64,000 nucleotides of DNA, taken from positions 1 through 64,000 of the forward strand of contig JAUCZK010000014.1 in the NCBI GenBank assembly GCA_030373145.1, written 5' to 3'. Within the stretch, counting starts at the first letter, position 1. Each line of letters opens with the position of its first letter. A program made the position numbers and the translations under genes. Below are positions 19,276 through 30,286 of this stretch, in pieces. This DNA is from Cyanobium sp. CZS48M. GTDB taxonomy: Bacteria > Cyanobacteriota > Cyanobacteriia > PCC-6307 > Cyanobiaceae. The notes under the pieces were generated by a model. It made no database searches. It was given only the letters and a program-made list of their open reading frames with translations, and was not told the origin of the DNA.

Positions 19276-20047
19276 CCTGATCGCGGCGCCAGGAGTGAAA
19301 CAGCAGCGGCTCCGCCACCGTGCACAGAGGGCAGAGGCTGAGCTGCTCGGGCCCCAGTCCGGCGTTGAGCAGCTGGGTATGGGCGGCCAGGCGGATGTCG
19401 AGGCGGTAGCGATCCCCTGGGGAGCCGGTTGAGTCATCGGGCTTCAGGGCTCCGGCCGCCATCAGGCTTTGGGCGGGGTCTTCCCCCGGGGCGCAGCAGG
19501 CGTTGCCCACCTGCAGGGCCACATCCAGTTGCACCTGGTAGGCCTCACCACGGATGGCAGGGCCCAGGGCCACCAGCAGATCACGGCGCTGGCTGCCTGA
19601 GCGCTCCAGCGCTTCGATCGCAACCGGCAGAATCCGGCCTGCCACCCCGCGCCAACCGGCATGGCAGGCCGCCACCGAGCCCCGGGCCCGATCGGCGATC
19701 AGCACCGGGGTGCAATCGGCACCGCAGACCCACAGCGATTGGCCAGGGGCATCGCTCACCAACCCATCGCCCTCCGGCCAGGGTTCAGCGATCGCTTCCG
19801 TGGCCGCCAGCACCAGGGGGCTGTGGATCTGGCGGGTGCGGTGCACCGAGACACCGGCGCTGAGGGCGGCCGCCAGCTCCTGGGGACCGCGCCCACTCCA
19901 CTGGCGGGTGAAGAAGCCGTGCTCGAACTCCGAGAGCCGATCGCACTGGAGGACGTAGCCGCCATAGGTGCCCACCCAGGTCCAGCCATCGAGGGCGTTG
20001 AAGCCCCGATCGGGGCGATCGAAAGGCGGATCGACGGCTTCAGCCAC
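19235..20047 (-). CDS. pgeF: Polyphenol oxidase/laccase-domain family protein (YfiH/PgeF-like)
   Basis: TRQIHSPLV, DGLVSDAPGQSLWVCGADCTPVLIADRARGSVAACHAGWRGVAGRI, LGPAIRGEAYQV. Confidence 0.9.
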   Translation of the reverse strand: MAEAVDPPFDRPDRGFNALDGWTWVGTYGGYVLQCDRLSEFEHGFFTRQWSGRGPQELAAALSAGVSVHRTRQIHSPLVLAATEAIAEPWPEGDGLVSDAPGQSLWVCGADCTPVLIADRARGSVAACHAGWRGVAGRILPVAIEALERSGSQRRDLLVALGPAIRGEAYQVQLDVALQVGNACCAPGEDPAQSLMAAGALKPDDSTGSPGDRYRLDIRLAAHTQLLNAGLGPEQLSLCPLCTVAEPLLFHSWRRDQVKAVQWSGVVAQG

Positions 20048-20059
20048 GGAACGGCGTCC

Positions 20060-20959
20060 TCAGCAGTCGGGCATGTCGCGCAGAAGCCAGAAGCCATCGA
20101 AGCGCTCGGATTGCGCCTCGCTCTGCACGGCGATGAACTGCAGGCCAGCGGCGGCCGTGCGGGCGGCTGCGAAGGCTTCGGTCACCTCGCTCGCTTCGGT
20201 CTTGGCCAAGGTCGCCAGCCGCCAGCGGTCTTCAAGGCCAGCTTCGAGCACCAGATTGGCGCCTTCCATCTCCAGGCGGGCAGGCTCAAGGCCTGCGATC
20301 CAGCCGGCAATGGCCAGGGAGCGGGTGCGGCTGAACAGGCGCAGGCCCGGCACCATCAGCTCATCGGGCAGTTCAGCGGGCAGGGGAAACAGCCCTTCAA
20401 AGCCGATCTCCCACTCGGGCGCTTCACGCAGGGCGCCGAGGGGCAGCGAGACCCAGTCCCAGGAATCGCCCCGGGCCGCCTCCGGCAGGGGCAGGGGCAG
20501 CGAGCGCATCGGCAACGGCGGCGGCGCCAGGGGGCCAGCCATGTAGCCCTCCTCGGCGGGGTACACCTCCCGTTCCCGTTCACTCAGCCATTCCACCAAG
20601 GCATAACAGCGACGGCTGGGGATCACCTCAAGGCCGATGGCCTCAGCGGCCCGCTGCACCATGGTGCGCATCGTCGCCCGCCAGCAGCGCAGCCGGCGCG
20701 GAGCCCCCAGACCCTGCTCAGCTGCTGCCAGCAGCGCCTCGTTGAGGGCTCCCTGCAGCCACACCGAATTGACCGTGTTGGCCGGACAGTTCTTCGCCCA
20801 GCGAAAGGGCGCCTGGCCGCTGTCTTTGGCGGGGGTGGCCGTGATCAGCAGATCCCAGCGCTTCTTGCCGCCGGGATCGAGCACCGGACGGGAAAAGAAA
20901 TCCAGTTCCCAGTCGAGGGAGAGCTGGGTGCCAGGGGCTGCAGGGGCGGCCTGATTCAT
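20060..20959 (-). CDS. Tab2/Atab2-family RNA-binding protein
   Basis: LSLDWELDFFSRPVLDPGGKKRWDLLI ... FRWAKNCPANTVNS ... LRCWRATMRTMVQRAAEAIGLEVIPSRRCYALVEWL. Confidence 0.85.
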   Translation of the reverse strand: MNQAAPAAPGTQLSLDWELDFFSRPVLDPGGKKRWDLLITATPAKDSGQAPFRWAKNCPANTVNSVWLQGALNEALLAAAEQGLGAPRRLRCWRATMRTMVQRAAEAIGLEVIPSRRCYALVEWLSEREREVYPAEEGYMAGPLAPPPLPMRSLPLPLPEAARGDSWDWVSLPLGALREAPEWEIGFEGLFPLPAELPDELMVPGLRLFSRTRSLAIAGWIAGLEPARLEMEGANLVLEAGLEDRWRLATLAKTEASEVTEAFAAARTAAAGLQFIAVQSEAQSERFDGFWLLRDMPDC

Positions 20960-22203
20960 CCCGCCTCCTGCTCGTGCTGACGCAGCAGCAGCCGTGCCCG
21001 GTTGGCCCGGTCCTCAGCTTCGGCCATCACCGTCTCCTTGGCCGTGAGCAGCTCACCGGGCTGGGTTTCGAGCAGGGCGGTGTTGAGGGCGATCCGGCCG
21101 CGGGAGGGATCGATCTGGGTGACCAGGGCCTTGAGCCGCTCCCCTTGGCTGAAGGCCTCACGGATGTCGCGCAGGTGAACACCGGTGATCGACGACTGGT
21201 GCAGCAATCCACTCACCCCGCCGAGGTCCACGAAGAAGCCATAGGGCTTCACCGACACCACCTGACCATCCACGAGCTGCCCCACCTCCAGCCCCGCCAG
21301 CAGGGAGGCACTGGCGGCCCGCTTCTCGGAGAGCACCAGCTTGCGGGTGTCCGCGTTGACCTCCAGGAAGGCCACGGCAAAGGAGGTGCCCACCAGCTGC
21401 TCGTGGTTCTCGCCGTTCAGGAGCTGGGAGCGGGGGATGAACCCCCTGAGGCCCTCCAGGTCACAGGTGACGCCACCGCGGTTGAAGCCACTCACCTTCA
21501 CCTGCACCACCTTGCCGGCGGCCTCCAGTTGCTTCAGCTTGTCCCAGCTCAGGCGCAGGGCCAGGGCGCGGGCACTGATCGTGACCATGCCGTCGGCGTT
21601 CTGCTCGCGGGTGACCAGCACCTCCACGGGCTGACCCTTGGGAAAGCGTTCCTTGAGGTTGCCGATCACCCCGAGGCCTGCCTCGGCCTTGGGCATGAAG
21701 CCCGGCGCCTTGCCGCCGATGTCGATATAGACCCCATCGCTCTCGGCGCTGATCACGGTGCCCGTGACCACATCGCCGGTGGCCCCCACGGGCTCGTTCT
21801 CGTCGAGCGCGGCGAGGAAGGCGTCCTCGTCGAAGTCGAAGTCGTCGACGGTGCGGGCCGGCCGCGAGGACGTGGTGGCGGCGGCAGGGGCACTGCCGGC
21901 GGAGCGGCTGGAGCGGCCCTGACGGGAGGGGCCATCGGCCGCCCCCATCAGGTCAGCCATGGTCATGCCCTCCAGGCTGGCCGTCTCGAAACGTTCGTCA
22001 TCGCTGGCGCTGGCTGCGGCGGGCTGGGGCGCCGTCGCCTCAGCCGGCACGGCGCCGGCCACCGGCGACACCTGCTCCTCCTCGTCCTTGCGACTGAGGT
22101 ACATCAACTGAGGCGGCTTGCGCAACGGCGCCTCCGCCCTGGTGGGAGCGGCCGGCTTGGGGCGGGGGCCTGCGGGAGGAACGGGACGCTGCGATCCAGC
22201 CAT
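20956..22203 (-). CDS. S1-domain RNA-binding protein (ribosomal protein S1-like)
   Basis: Repeated S1 modules (GDVVTGTVISAESDGVYIDIGGKAPGFMPK; GQLVDGQVVSVKPYGFFVDLGGVSGLLHQSSI). Confidence 0.87.
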   Translation of the reverse strand: MAGSQRPVPPAGPRPKPAAPTRAEAPLRKPPQLMYLSRKDEEEQVSPVAGAVPAEATAPQPAAASASDDERFETASLEGMTMADLMGAADGPSRQGRSSRSAGSAPAAATTSSRPARTVDDFDFDEDAFLAALDENEPVGATGDVVTGTVISAESDGVYIDIGGKAPGFMPKAEAGLGVIGNLKERFPKGQPVEVLVTREQNADGMVTISARALALRLSWDKLKQLEAAGKVVQVKVSGFNRGGVTCDLEGLRGFIPRSQLLNGENHEQLVGTSFAVAFLEVNADTRKLVLSEKRAASASLLAGLEVGQLVDGQVVSVKPYGFFVDLGGVSGLLHQSSITGVHLRDIREAFSQGERLKALVTQIDPSRGRIALNTALLETQPGELLTAKETVMAEAEDRANRARLLLRQHEQEAG

Positions 22204-22255
22204 GGCCCAGGTTGATCTGACAGCAGCACACTGTAAGGATCAGCCCGTGGAGCGG

Positions 22256-23050
22256 ATGGGGACACCTGCCAAGCACGCCTTCGAAGGGCTCAGCTGGATC
22301 GCCGCCCAGGAGGCCGCCTCCCGGCCGGGGAGCACGGTGATCTGGCCGTTCGGGGCGGTGGAGCAGCACGGTCCGCAGCTGCCCCTGGGCACCGATGCCG
22401 TTTTCGCTGAACGGGTGCTGCAGGCCGTGCTGGAGCGCTTACCCGCGGAACTGCCGATCTGGCGGCTGCCGCTGTTCCAGCTGGGCTTTTCCCCCGAGCA
22501 TGGCGCCTTCCCCGGCACCCTCAGCCTGCCGGCGGAGGTGCTGCTGCAGGTGGTGATGGCCGTGGGGGCCGACCTGGCCCGGGCCGGGTTCCAGCGCCTG
22601 GTGCTCTTCAACGCCCACGGCGGCCAGATCGCCCTGCTGCAAGTGGCGGCGCGGCAGCTCAGGGCTGCCCATCCCCGCCTGGCAGTGATGCCCTGTTTCC
22701 TCTGGAGCGGGCCGCCGGGGGTGGCCGCGCTGGTGCCGGAGCCGGAGCGTAGCGAGGGGCTGCATGCGGCCCTGGCCGAAACAAGCCTGATGCTGCATCT
22801 GGCCCCCGACCTGGTGGGGCCCGAGCGGCCCAGGGGGGGTCAACTGGATCCGCCACCGCCGCCGGGCTGGAGCCTGGAGGGGGCTGTTCCCACCGCCTGG
22901 CTGACCGCTGATCTCTCCGCCAGTGGCGTGGTGGGAGATGCCCGTGGGGCTGATGCGGCCCTGGGGGAAGCCCTCTACACCGCCCTGGTGGATGGCTGGG
23001 TGACGCTGCTGGGGGATCTGCTCACCAGCAGCTGGCCGCCCCGCCCCTGA
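22256..23050 (+). CDS. Creatininase-family protein
   Basis: [48 protein letters not shown]. Alternative start ATG 22202. Confidence 0.85.
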   Translation: MGTPAKHAFEGLSWIAAQEAASRPGSTVIWPFGAVEQHGPQLPLGTDAVFAERVLQAVLERLPAELPIWRLPLFQLGFSPEHGAFPGTLSLPAEVLLQVVMAVGADLARAGFQRLVLFNAHGGQIALLQVAARQLRAAHPRLAVMPCFLWSGPPGVAALVPEPERSEGLHAALAETSLMLHLAPDLVGPERPRGGQLDPPPPPGWSLEGAVPTAWLTADLSASGVVGDARGADAALGEALYTALVDGWVTLLGDLLTSSWPPRP

Positions 23051-23108
23051 ACCAATCCCGGCCGGCCTGGTTACAGTCGCCAACACTGATCCCTTAGCCG
23101 CCGACGCC

Positions 23109-23870
23109 ATGCCCAGCCTCGAGACCACCATCGCCGCCAGCACAGTCGATTCCCCTGTCTCCACCCCTGCTGTTGGCAGCAGCGATGACCAGGACCTGGG
23201 CCTGCCTGATTTCAGCAGCAGCACCTACAAGGACGCCTACAGCCGCATCAACGCGATCGTGATTGAGGGCGAACAGGAAGCCCACGACAACTACATCTCC
23301 CTTGGTGGTCTGATCCCCGACCAGGCGGAAGAGCTGGCGCGGCTGGCCCGCATGGAGCTGAAGCACAAGAAGGGATTCACGGCCTGTGCCAACAATCTCT
23401 CGGTGACCGCCGACATGGACTTTGCCAAGGAGTTCTTCTCACCACTCCACGGCAACTTCCAGGCGGCCCTCGCCGAAGGGAAGGTGGTGACCTGCCTGCT
23501 GATTCAGGCCATCTTGATTGAGGCTTTCGCCATCTCCGCCTATCACATCTACATTCCTGTTGCTGATCCCTTCGCCCGCAAGATCACCGAAGGTGTGGTC
23601 AAGGACGAATACACCCACCTCAATTACGGCCAGGAATGGCTGAAGGCCAATCTCGAAACCTCCCGGGCTGAGCTGGAGCAGGCCAACCGGGTCAACCTGC
23701 CGCTGGTGCGCAAGATGCTGGAGCAGGTGGCTGGTGATGCCGCCGTGCTGCACATGGACCAGGAGGATTTGATGGCCGACTTCATGACTTCTTACCAGGA
23801 GGCCCTCATCGACATCGGTTTCACCACCCGGGAAATCGCCAGGATGGCCACCGCCGCGCTGTTGGGCTGA
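23109..23870 (+). CDS. ado: Aldehyde-deformylating oxygenase (alkane biosynthesis)
   Basis: Ferritin-like di-iron protein: [56 protein letters not shown]; next to aar. Confidence 0.95.
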   Translation: MPSLETTIAASTVDSPVSTPAVGSSDDQDLGLPDFSSSTYKDAYSRINAIVIEGEQEAHDNYISLGGLIPDQAEELARLARMELKHKKGFTACANNLSVTADMDFAKEFFSPLHGNFQAALAEGKVVTCLLIQAILIEAFAISAYHIYIPVADPFARKITEGVVKDEYTHLNYGQEWLKANLETSRAELEQANRVNLPLVRKMLEQVAGDAAVLHMDQEDLMADFMTSYQEALIDIGFTTREIARMATAALLG

Positions 23871-23930
23871 AGCCCATGGCAGGATGTGTCGTCGGCCACA
23901 GCCGTCCCCATCCCGCCTCGCCTCAGCTGC

Positions 23931-24977
23931 ATGTTCGGTCTGATTGGTCACTCCACCAGCCTGGAGCAGGCACGGTCCAAGGCCCTTGAGCTGGGCTTTC
24001 CCGAATACGCCGAGGGTGACCTTGACCTCTGGTGCGTGGCTCCACCTCAGTTGGTGGAAACCGTCAGCATCACCAGCCGGACCGGTAAAATCATCGAAGG
24101 CGCTTACATCGATTCGGTGTTCGTGCCCGAGATGCTCAGCCGTTTCAAGACCGCCAGGCGCAAGGTTCTCAACGCCATGGAGCTGGCCCAAAAGAGTGGG
24201 ATTGATATCACCGCCCTGGGTGGATTCACCTCGATCATCTTCGAGAACTTCAACCTGCTCAAGAGCCAGCAGATCCGCAGCACTGCCCTGGAGTGGGAGC
24301 GGTTCACCACCGGCAACACCCACACCGCCTGGGTGATCGCCCAGCAGGTGGAGCTCAATGCACCGGCCCTCGGCATCGATCTGAGCCAGGCCAAGGTGGC
24401 GGTGGTGGGGGCGACTGGCGACATCGGCAGTGCCGTCTGCCGCTGGCTCAGCCAGAAGACAGGCGTGGCTGAACTGCTGCTGGTGGCCCGCCAGCCCCAG
24501 CCGCTGCTGGATCTGCAGGCCGAGCTGGGCGGCGGCCGCATCCTCAGCCTGGAGGAGGCCCTGCCCGAAGCCGACGTGGTGGTCTGGGTGGCCAGCCTTC
24601 CCCAGGGTCTGAGCATCGAGGCGGACAGCCTCAGATCCCCCTGTCTGATGATTGATGGGGGCTACCCCAAGAATCTCGACACCAAGGTGGCGGGTGGCGG
24701 TGTGCATGTGATCAAGGGCGGCATCGTCGAGTTCTGGCAGGACATCGGCTGGCAGATGATGGAGGTGGCCGAGATGGACAATCCCAGGCGCCAGCTCTTC
24801 GCCTGCTTCGCCGAAGCGATGCTGCTGGAGTTCGAGGGCCTGCACACCAATTTCAGCTGGGGCCGCAACAACATCACCCTGGCCAACATGGAGCTGATCG
24901 GGGCCGCTTCTCTGCGTCACGGCTTCTGCTCCATCGGCCTGAACCAGGTTCCACAGCCCCAGCTGGCGGCCGTGTGA
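23931..24977 (+). CDS. aar: Long-chain acyl-[ACP] reductase
   Basis: [53 protein letters not shown]; paired with ado. Confidence 0.95.
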   Translation: MFGLIGHSTSLEQARSKALELGFPEYAEGDLDLWCVAPPQLVETVSITSRTGKIIEGAYIDSVFVPEMLSRFKTARRKVLNAMELAQKSGIDITALGGFTSIIFENFNLLKSQQIRSTALEWERFTTGNTHTAWVIAQQVELNAPALGIDLSQAKVAVVGATGDIGSAVCRWLSQKTGVAELLLVARQPQPLLDLQAELGGGRILSLEEALPEADVVVWVASLPQGLSIEADSLRSPCLMIDGGYPKNLDTKVAGGGVHVIKGGIVEFWQDIGWQMMEVAEMDNPRRQLFACFAEAMLLEFEGLHTNFSWGRNNITLANMELIGAASLRHGFCSIGLNQVPQPQLAAV

Positions 24978-25001
24978 TTCACCCTCCCTCCCTCCCACGC
25001 C

Positions 25002-25991
25002 ATGGCCCGCCGTCCCCTGCTCGAGTTTGAAAAACCCCTGGTGGAACTGGAGGATCAGATCGAGCAGATCCGCCAACTGGCCAGGGATTCAGAGGTGGAT
25101 GTCAGTCAGCAGCTGCTACAGCTGGAAACCCTGGCGGCCCGCCGAAGGGTGGAGATCTTTCAGTCCCTGAGTCCAGCTCAGAAGATCCAGGTGGCCCGCC
25201 ACCCCCAGCGGCCCAGCACCTTGGATTACATCCAGGTGATCACCGATGAATGGTTCGAGTTGCACGGCGATCGCCGCGGCTCCGACGATCAGGCCCTGGT
25301 GGGTGGTGTCGGCCGCATCGGTGAGCAGGGTGTGGTGCTGATCGGCCACCAGAAGGGCCGTGACACCAAGGAGAATGTGGCCAGAAATTTCGGCATGGCC
25401 TCCCCGGGTGGCTACCGCAAGGCCCTGCGGCTGATGGAGCATGCCGATCGCTTCCGTCTGCCGATCCTCAGCTTCATCGACACCCCTGGGGCCTACGCCG
25501 GCGTGCTCGCTGAAGAGCAGGGGCAGGGGGAAGCCATCGCCGTGAATCTGCGCGAGATGTTCAGTCTGCGGGTTCCTGTGATCGCCACGGTGATCGGTGA
25601 AGGGGGCTCCGGCGGTGCCCTCGGCATCGGCGTCGCCGACCGTCTGCTGATGTTCGAGCACAGCGTCTACACCGTGGCCAGTCCAGAGGCCTGCGCCTCC
25701 ATCCTCTGGCGGGATGCGGCCCAAGCCCCGGCCGCCGCCGCTGCCCTGCGCATCACCGCCAATGATCTGCTGCAGCTGGGGGTGATCGACTCGGTGCTGA
25801 GCGAACCCTCCGGCGGGAACCACTGGGCACCGCTTCAGGCCGCTGAAACCCTGCGTGCCGCCCTGGTGCAGCACCTCAAGGAACTGGCTCAGCTCAGCGA
25901 AGCCGAGCTGCTGGAGCAGCGTTACGCCAAGTTCCGGCGCATGGGGCGGATTCTCGATCCAGAGGCCACAGAACCTGTGTCGAACCCTTAA
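25002..25991 (+). CDS. accA: Acetyl-CoA carboxylase carboxyltransferase subunit alpha
   Basis: [78 protein letters not shown]. Confidence 0.95.
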   Translation: MARRPLLEFEKPLVELEDQIEQIRQLARDSEVDVSQQLLQLETLAARRRVEIFQSLSPAQKIQVARHPQRPSTLDYIQVITDEWFELHGDRRGSDDQALVGGVGRIGEQGVVLIGHQKGRDTKENVARNFGMASPGGYRKALRLMEHADRFRLPILSFIDTPGAYAGVLAEEQGQGEAIAVNLREMFSLRVPVIATVIGEGGSGGALGIGVADRLLMFEHSVYTVASPEACASILWRDAAQAPAAAAALRITANDLLQLGVIDSVLSEPSGGNHWAPLQAAETLRAALVQHLKELAQLSEAELLEQRYAKFRRMGRILDPEATEPVSNP

Positions 25992-26015
25992 GGTTCGAGT
26001 CGAGACGCATCCTTT

Positions 26016-26726
26016 TTGGCTTCTGTATTGATCACCGGTGCCTCCAGGGGCATCGGAGCGGCGGCTGCCAGCCGTTTCGCCGCCGCTGGTTGGGACCTTC
26101 TACTCCTGGCACGCTCCAGCAGCGACCTTGAGACCGTGGCGGCGCCCCTGCTGGCCGGCGGCAGGCGAGTGGAATGGCTGGCCGCCGACCTCACCGATCC
26201 CCAGAGACTGCCAGACCAGCTGGCGGATCTATTGGGCCGCGGTCTGCAGCCCACGGTGGTGATCAACAATGCTGGCGCCGCTTACACCGGTGAGCTGGCC
26301 AGCATGGAGCTCGCCTCGTGGCAGTGGCTGCTTCAACTCAATCTCACCAGCGTGTTCCAGGTGTGTCAGGCGGTCCTGCCTGGATTACGCCAACAGGACT
26401 CCAGCCTGATCATCAATGTGAGCAGTCATGCCGCCAGGAATGCATTCCCCGAATGGGGGGCCTACTGCACCACCAAGGCGGCCCTGGACTCGTTCAGCCG
26501 CTGCCTCGCCGCTGAGGAACGCCGCCATGGCATTCGCGTCTCCACCCTCACCCTCGGCGCGGTTGACACCCCCCTTTGGGGGACGGAAACCGTCCACAGT
26601 TCCTTCAATCGCCATGCCATGCTGGATGCAGATCAAGCCGCGGAAGCTCTGCTGTTCCTTGCTCAGCAGCCTCCGTCCCAGGTGGTGGAGGACCTGACCC
26701 TCATGCCCGCCTCTGGCGCTTTCTGA
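26016..26726 (+). CDS. SDR-family oxidoreductase
   Basis: VLITGASRGIGAAAASRFAAAGW, NNAGAAYTG, YCTTKAALDSFSR; TTG start likely. Confidence 0.88.
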   Translation: MASVLITGASRGIGAAAASRFAAAGWDLLLLARSSSDLETVAAPLLAGGRRVEWLAADLTDPQRLPDQLADLLGRGLQPTVVINNAGAAYTGELASMELASWQWLLQLNLTSVFQVCQAVLPGLRQQDSSLIINVSSHAARNAFPEWGAYCTTKAALDSFSRCLAAEERRHGIRVSTLTLGAVDTPLWGTETVHSSFNRHAMLDADQAAEALLFLAQQPPSQVVEDLTLMPASGAF

Positions 26727-26733
26727 GTCTTTC

Positions 26734-27477
26734 ATGACATCCACCATCCCCTCCAACCCCAGCTCCAGGTCGATCACCCCTGACGCGGCCCCAGGTCCCG
26801 TCAGTGCGCGCATTCGTGAACGCCTGGTCCAGGCCGGCGTGCCCTACTTCGCCAACGACAACGTGGCTGATCACCTCCTCGAGGGAGAACTCGATCAGCT
26901 GGAGATCGAGGTGGCCGGCAAAGTGCGCGAGATGCTGCGCAGCCTCGTCATTGATATTGACAACGATCACAACACCGAGGAGACCGCCGAACGGGTCGCT
27001 CGGATGTACCTCCACGAAGTATTCAAAGGTCGCTATCACAAGCAACCGAAGATCGCCAGCTTCCCCAACGTCAAACATCTGGACGAGATTTACACGGTGG
27101 GGCCGATCAGTATCCGCTCGGCCTGCTCCCACCACTTGGTGCCCATCCTGGGCAACTGCTGGATCGGCATTAAACCCGGTGATCGGGTGATTGGTCTCTC
27201 CAAATTCGCCCGGGTGGCCGACTGGGTCTTCTCCCGCCCGCACATACAGGAGGAGGCCGTGATGATCCTTGCCGATGAGATCGAGCGGCTGTGCAAGCCC
27301 CAGGGTCTGGCGATCCTGGTCAAAGCCCAGCACTACTGCATGAAGTGGCGGGGGGTCAAAGAACCTCAGACCAGCATGGTCAATTCGGTGGTGCGGGGCG
27401 ATTTCCGCCACGACCCCAGCCTCAAGCACGAGTTCTTTGAATTGGTGAAGCAGCAGCAAGCGGTTCTCAGCACCTGA
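26734..27477 (+). CDS. folE: GTP cyclohydrolase I
   Basis: EETAERVARMYLHEVFKGRY, GPISIRSACSHHLVPILGNCWIGIKPGDRVIGLSKFAR. Confidence 0.93.
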   Translation: MTSTIPSNPSSRSITPDAAPGPVSARIRERLVQAGVPYFANDNVADHLLEGELDQLEIEVAGKVREMLRSLVIDIDNDHNTEETAERVARMYLHEVFKGRYHKQPKIASFPNVKHLDEIYTVGPISIRSACSHHLVPILGNCWIGIKPGDRVIGLSKFARVADWVFSRPHIQEEAVMILADEIERLCKPQGLAILVKAQHYCMKWRGVKEPQTSMVNSVVRGDFRHDPSLKHEFFELVKQQQAVLST

Positions 27478-27502
27478 GTTCAGCCCCTGTCATGCCGTGA
27501 GT

Positions 27503-28168
27503 TCATCCAGGTCGAGGGGCGTCTTCACCCTTCACCACCTGCACCAGAGCGCTCACCAGATCCAGATCCTTGTCGCCTGCTGAGCGCTCAACACCACTGG
27601 AGACATCCAGTCCATCGGGGGCAAAGGCCTCCAGCAGCTCAGCGGCATTGGTTGGTCCCACACCGCCGGCCAGCCACCAGGGCAGGCCTGGGCGAAATCC
27701 CTCCAGCCAGTCGGCTGGAATCTGCTGACCGCTGCCCCCCAGCTGGCCTGCAACCCAGGCGTCCAGCAGTACCGCCTCCACCACATCCCCATACTCGTTG
27801 ACCCGCTCGAGATCCTGGGGGCGGCGAATGCGCAGGGCCTTCCAGATCGAGCAACCGGTTCGTGCCGCCAGCTCCCGGCAGCGGGCGGGGGATTCCCGCC
27901 CATGGAGCTGCAGCACCTGGTGGCCTTGAACCGGATCCAGCTGAGCGTCCAGCTCGTCGCCGGGATCAGCCAGCACCAGCACTCCCCGGCAGCCAGGCTG
28001 GCCGGATCTCATCGCCTCGAACAGCTCCAGCCGCTGATCCGGGGCCAGCCAGCGCGGGGACGACGGCACCGCAATCACCCCGATGGCATCCACCCCCAGC
28101 CGGGCCACCGCCCGAGCCTGGGCGCTCTGGCGCAGGCCGCAGATCTTCAACAGGGGGGAGGACAGAAC
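27503..28168 (-). CDS. trpF: Phosphoribosylanthranilate isomerase
   Basis: LKICGLRQSAQARAVARLGVDAIGVI, VLQLHGRESPARC, LAGGVGPTNAAELLEAFAPDGLDVSSGVE. Confidence 0.92.
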   Translation of the reverse strand, partial: VLSSPLLKICGLRQSAQARAVARLGVDAIGVIAVPSSPRWLAPDQRLELFEAMRSGQPGCRGVLVLADPGDELDAQLDPVQGHQVLQLHGRESPARCRELAARTGCSIWKALRIRRPQDLERVNEYGDVVEAVLLDAWVAGQLGGSGQQIPADWLEGFRPGLPWWLAGGVGPTNAAELLEAFAPDGLDVSSGVERSAGDKDLDLVSALVQVVKGEDAPRPG

Positions 28169-28247
28169 GGGTGCCTCAGGGCCTTCCTTTCTAGGATCAG
28201 AGGTACATCGCCCAGGACCTGCCTGGGTCTCGGCAGGACGGCAGCGC

Positions 28248-29474
28248 GTGGGTGAAGGTTGGCAGCTCCTCAAGATCCGTGGCATCCCCCTGCGCATCCA
28301 CCCCAGCTGGTTCGTGATCCTGGTGCTGGCCACCCTGGGCTTCCATCAGCAGTACGGCATGGAGCTGGCAGGACAGGCCAGCAGTGCGGGCCTCTGGCTG
28401 CTGGCACTCTCCACGGCGTTGCTGCTGTTCGTGTCCGTGCTGCTGCATGAGCTGGGGCACTCCCTGGTGGCCATCGCCCATGGGGTGAAAGTGCGCAGCA
28501 TCACCCTGTTCCTGCTGGGCGGGGTGGCCAGTGTCGAGAAGGAATGCAGCACGGCGATGGCGGCCCTGCAGGTGGCCGCCGCCGGTCCCCTGGTGAGCCT
28601 GCTGCTGGCAGCACTGTTTCTGGGCAGCAGCCATGCGCTGGCCCATACCTCACCCCTGCTGGGGGAAATGGTCAGCCAGCTGGGCTCCCTCAACCTGGTG
28701 CTGGCCCTGTTCAACCTGCTGCCCGGCCTGCCACTGGACGGGGGCCTGATCCTCAAGGCACTGGTGTGGCAGTGGACCGGCAGCCAGAGGCGTGGCGTTC
28801 AGGTGGCCGCTGCCATGGGCCGCTTCCTCTCGCTGATGGCCGTGGGCATGGGCACCCTGCTGCTGCTGCGGGGCGGCGGACTGGGCGCCTTCTGGCTGAT
28901 CATGCTCGGCTGGTTCGGGCTGGGGGCCTCCAGAAATCAGATCCAGCTGCTGGCCCTGCAGAAGGCCCTCAGAGATCTCAAGGTCGCTGAAGCCTCCCGC
29001 CGCCGCTTCCGGGTGCTGGAGGGCGATGCCCCCCTGCGGGAGCTTTCGCGGATGCGGCGCGACGACGGCGAGGGTCTTCCTGACTGGGTGCTGGTCTGCG
29101 AGCGGGGGCGCTGGAAAGGGGTGATCGGTGATGACCCGCTGCAGTCGCTGCCGGTTCAGCGCTGGGATCAGGAGCGGGTTCTCGACCATATCGAGCCCCT
29201 GAGCAGCCTTCCCAGCATCCAGCACGACGCGCCCCTCTGGCAGGCCGCCCTTCAGCTGGATGAGCCCGGTGTCGATCGTCTGCTGGTGCTGAGCTCGGCG
29301 GGCCTGCCCAGCGGCACCCTGGAGCGCCCTGAACTCTCGGAGGTGGTGCTGGCCCGTCTGGGCTTGCGGCTGCCGCCACCTTTGCTGGAGGCCGCCCGGC
29401 GTCAGGGCAGCTACCCCCTCGGCCTGGCCCTGGCCCAAGTGGCTCGGGGGATCGCCGAGAGCGGCGAGGGCTGA
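28248..29474 (+). CDS. Site-2 protease (M50) family protein with C-terminal CBS-like region
   Basis: LLHELGHSLVAIAHG (HExxH), NLVLALFNLLPGLPLDGG (NPDG-like), multiple TM segments. Confidence 0.87.
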   Translation: MGEGWQLLKIRGIPLRIHPSWFVILVLATLGFHQQYGMELAGQASSAGLWLLALSTALLLFVSVLLHELGHSLVAIAHGVKVRSITLFLLGGVASVEKECSTAMAALQVAAAGPLVSLLLAALFLGSSHALAHTSPLLGEMVSQLGSLNLVLALFNLLPGLPLDGGLILKALVWQWTGSQRRGVQVAAAMGRFLSLMAVGMGTLLLLRGGGLGAFWLIMLGWFGLGASRNQIQLLALQKALRDLKVAEASRRRFRVLEGDAPLRELSRMRRDDGEGLPDWVLVCERGRWKGVIGDDPLQSLPVQRWDQERVLDHIEPLSSLPSIQHDAPLWQAALQLDEPGVDRLLVLSSAGLPSGTLERPELSEVVLARLGLRLPPPLLEAARRQGSYPLGLALAQVARGIAESGEG

Positions 29475-29498
29475 TCGCTCCTCACCCCGGACGATGCC

Positions 29499-30260
29499 TC
29501 AAGTGAGCCGAAAACGGTGGCGGCGGCGATCGATCGCCGCCCATTCCTTGCTCCCCAGCGGCTTCACCAGCCATGGTCCTCCCCCCAGGCACTTGGCCGC
29601 CGCGAGGTGCAGTTGCTGCTCCAGCTCCGCCGGGGAGATCGCCTGGGCGGCGGCTGGTGCCGCCGTTGGGGAGCCCAATAACTCGCGCCAGAGGGCAACG
29701 GGTGGCTCGATCAGCACACTGCCGTGCTGCAGCAACTGCCTCCGGCGCCAGAGCTGGGCGCTGCCCACCCGCTTCAGACCATCAGCTCCCACCAGATCAG
29801 CGGCGGTGCTGCTGGCGAAGCAGTTGGCGGAGGACATGGTGGCGGCCTCCTGGCCCGGCGTCAGGGCCAGCCCCAGGGGCGCCAGCGCCTGCGCCAGCCA
29901 GGCGGAGACCAGGCCATAGGCCCTCTGGCGCTGGCGGGGGGCATCGGGCCAGAGCAGGGCGTAGGTGAGGCTGCCGCCATGGAGCACGGCGCCGCCACCA
30001 CTGGGCCGCCGCACCAGCTCAACGCGACCAAGGCTGGCCGCCCGCCGCCAGGCGGGGGCGAGGCTGCGCTGGTGATGGCCGAGGGACAGCGTCGGCCGGC
30101 TCCAGGTGTAGAGGCGCACCACCCCCTGATCAGGCTTGAGCAGCAGCTGATCCAGCAACCAGTCGTCGATCGCCATCTGCCAGTCGCCGCGCAGACACAG
30201 GGGCGGGATCCAGCGCCAGCTGCGCGGGAACTGGGGGTCAGCAGGGGATGCTGGTGCCAC
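29499..30260 (-). CDS. Lipoate/biotin protein ligase family protein
   Basis: ADWQMAIDDWLLDQL..VRLYTWSRPTLSLGHHQ, LVRRPSGGGAVLHGGSLTYALLWP. Confidence 0.82.
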   Translation of the reverse strand: MAPASPADPQFPRSWRWIPPLCLRGDWQMAIDDWLLDQLLLKPDQGVVRLYTWSRPTLSLGHHQRSLAPAWRRAASLGRVELVRRPSGGGAVLHGGSLTYALLWPDAPRQRQRAYGLVSAWLAQALAPLGLALTPGQEAATMSSANCFASSTAADLVGADGLKRVGSAQLWRRRQLLQHGSVLIEPPVALWRELLGSPTAAPAAAQAISPAELEQQLHLAAAKCLGGGPWLVKPLGSKEWAAIDRRRHRFRLT

Positions 30261-30286
30261 CGGGCGGCCGCCAATGAGACCCGATC

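Noticed and set aside
19785-19797. HIP1 palindromes (GCGATCGC) here and at several other places
   Set aside because: Common genome-wide feature in many cyanobacteria; not locally enriched as far as I could judge by eye.
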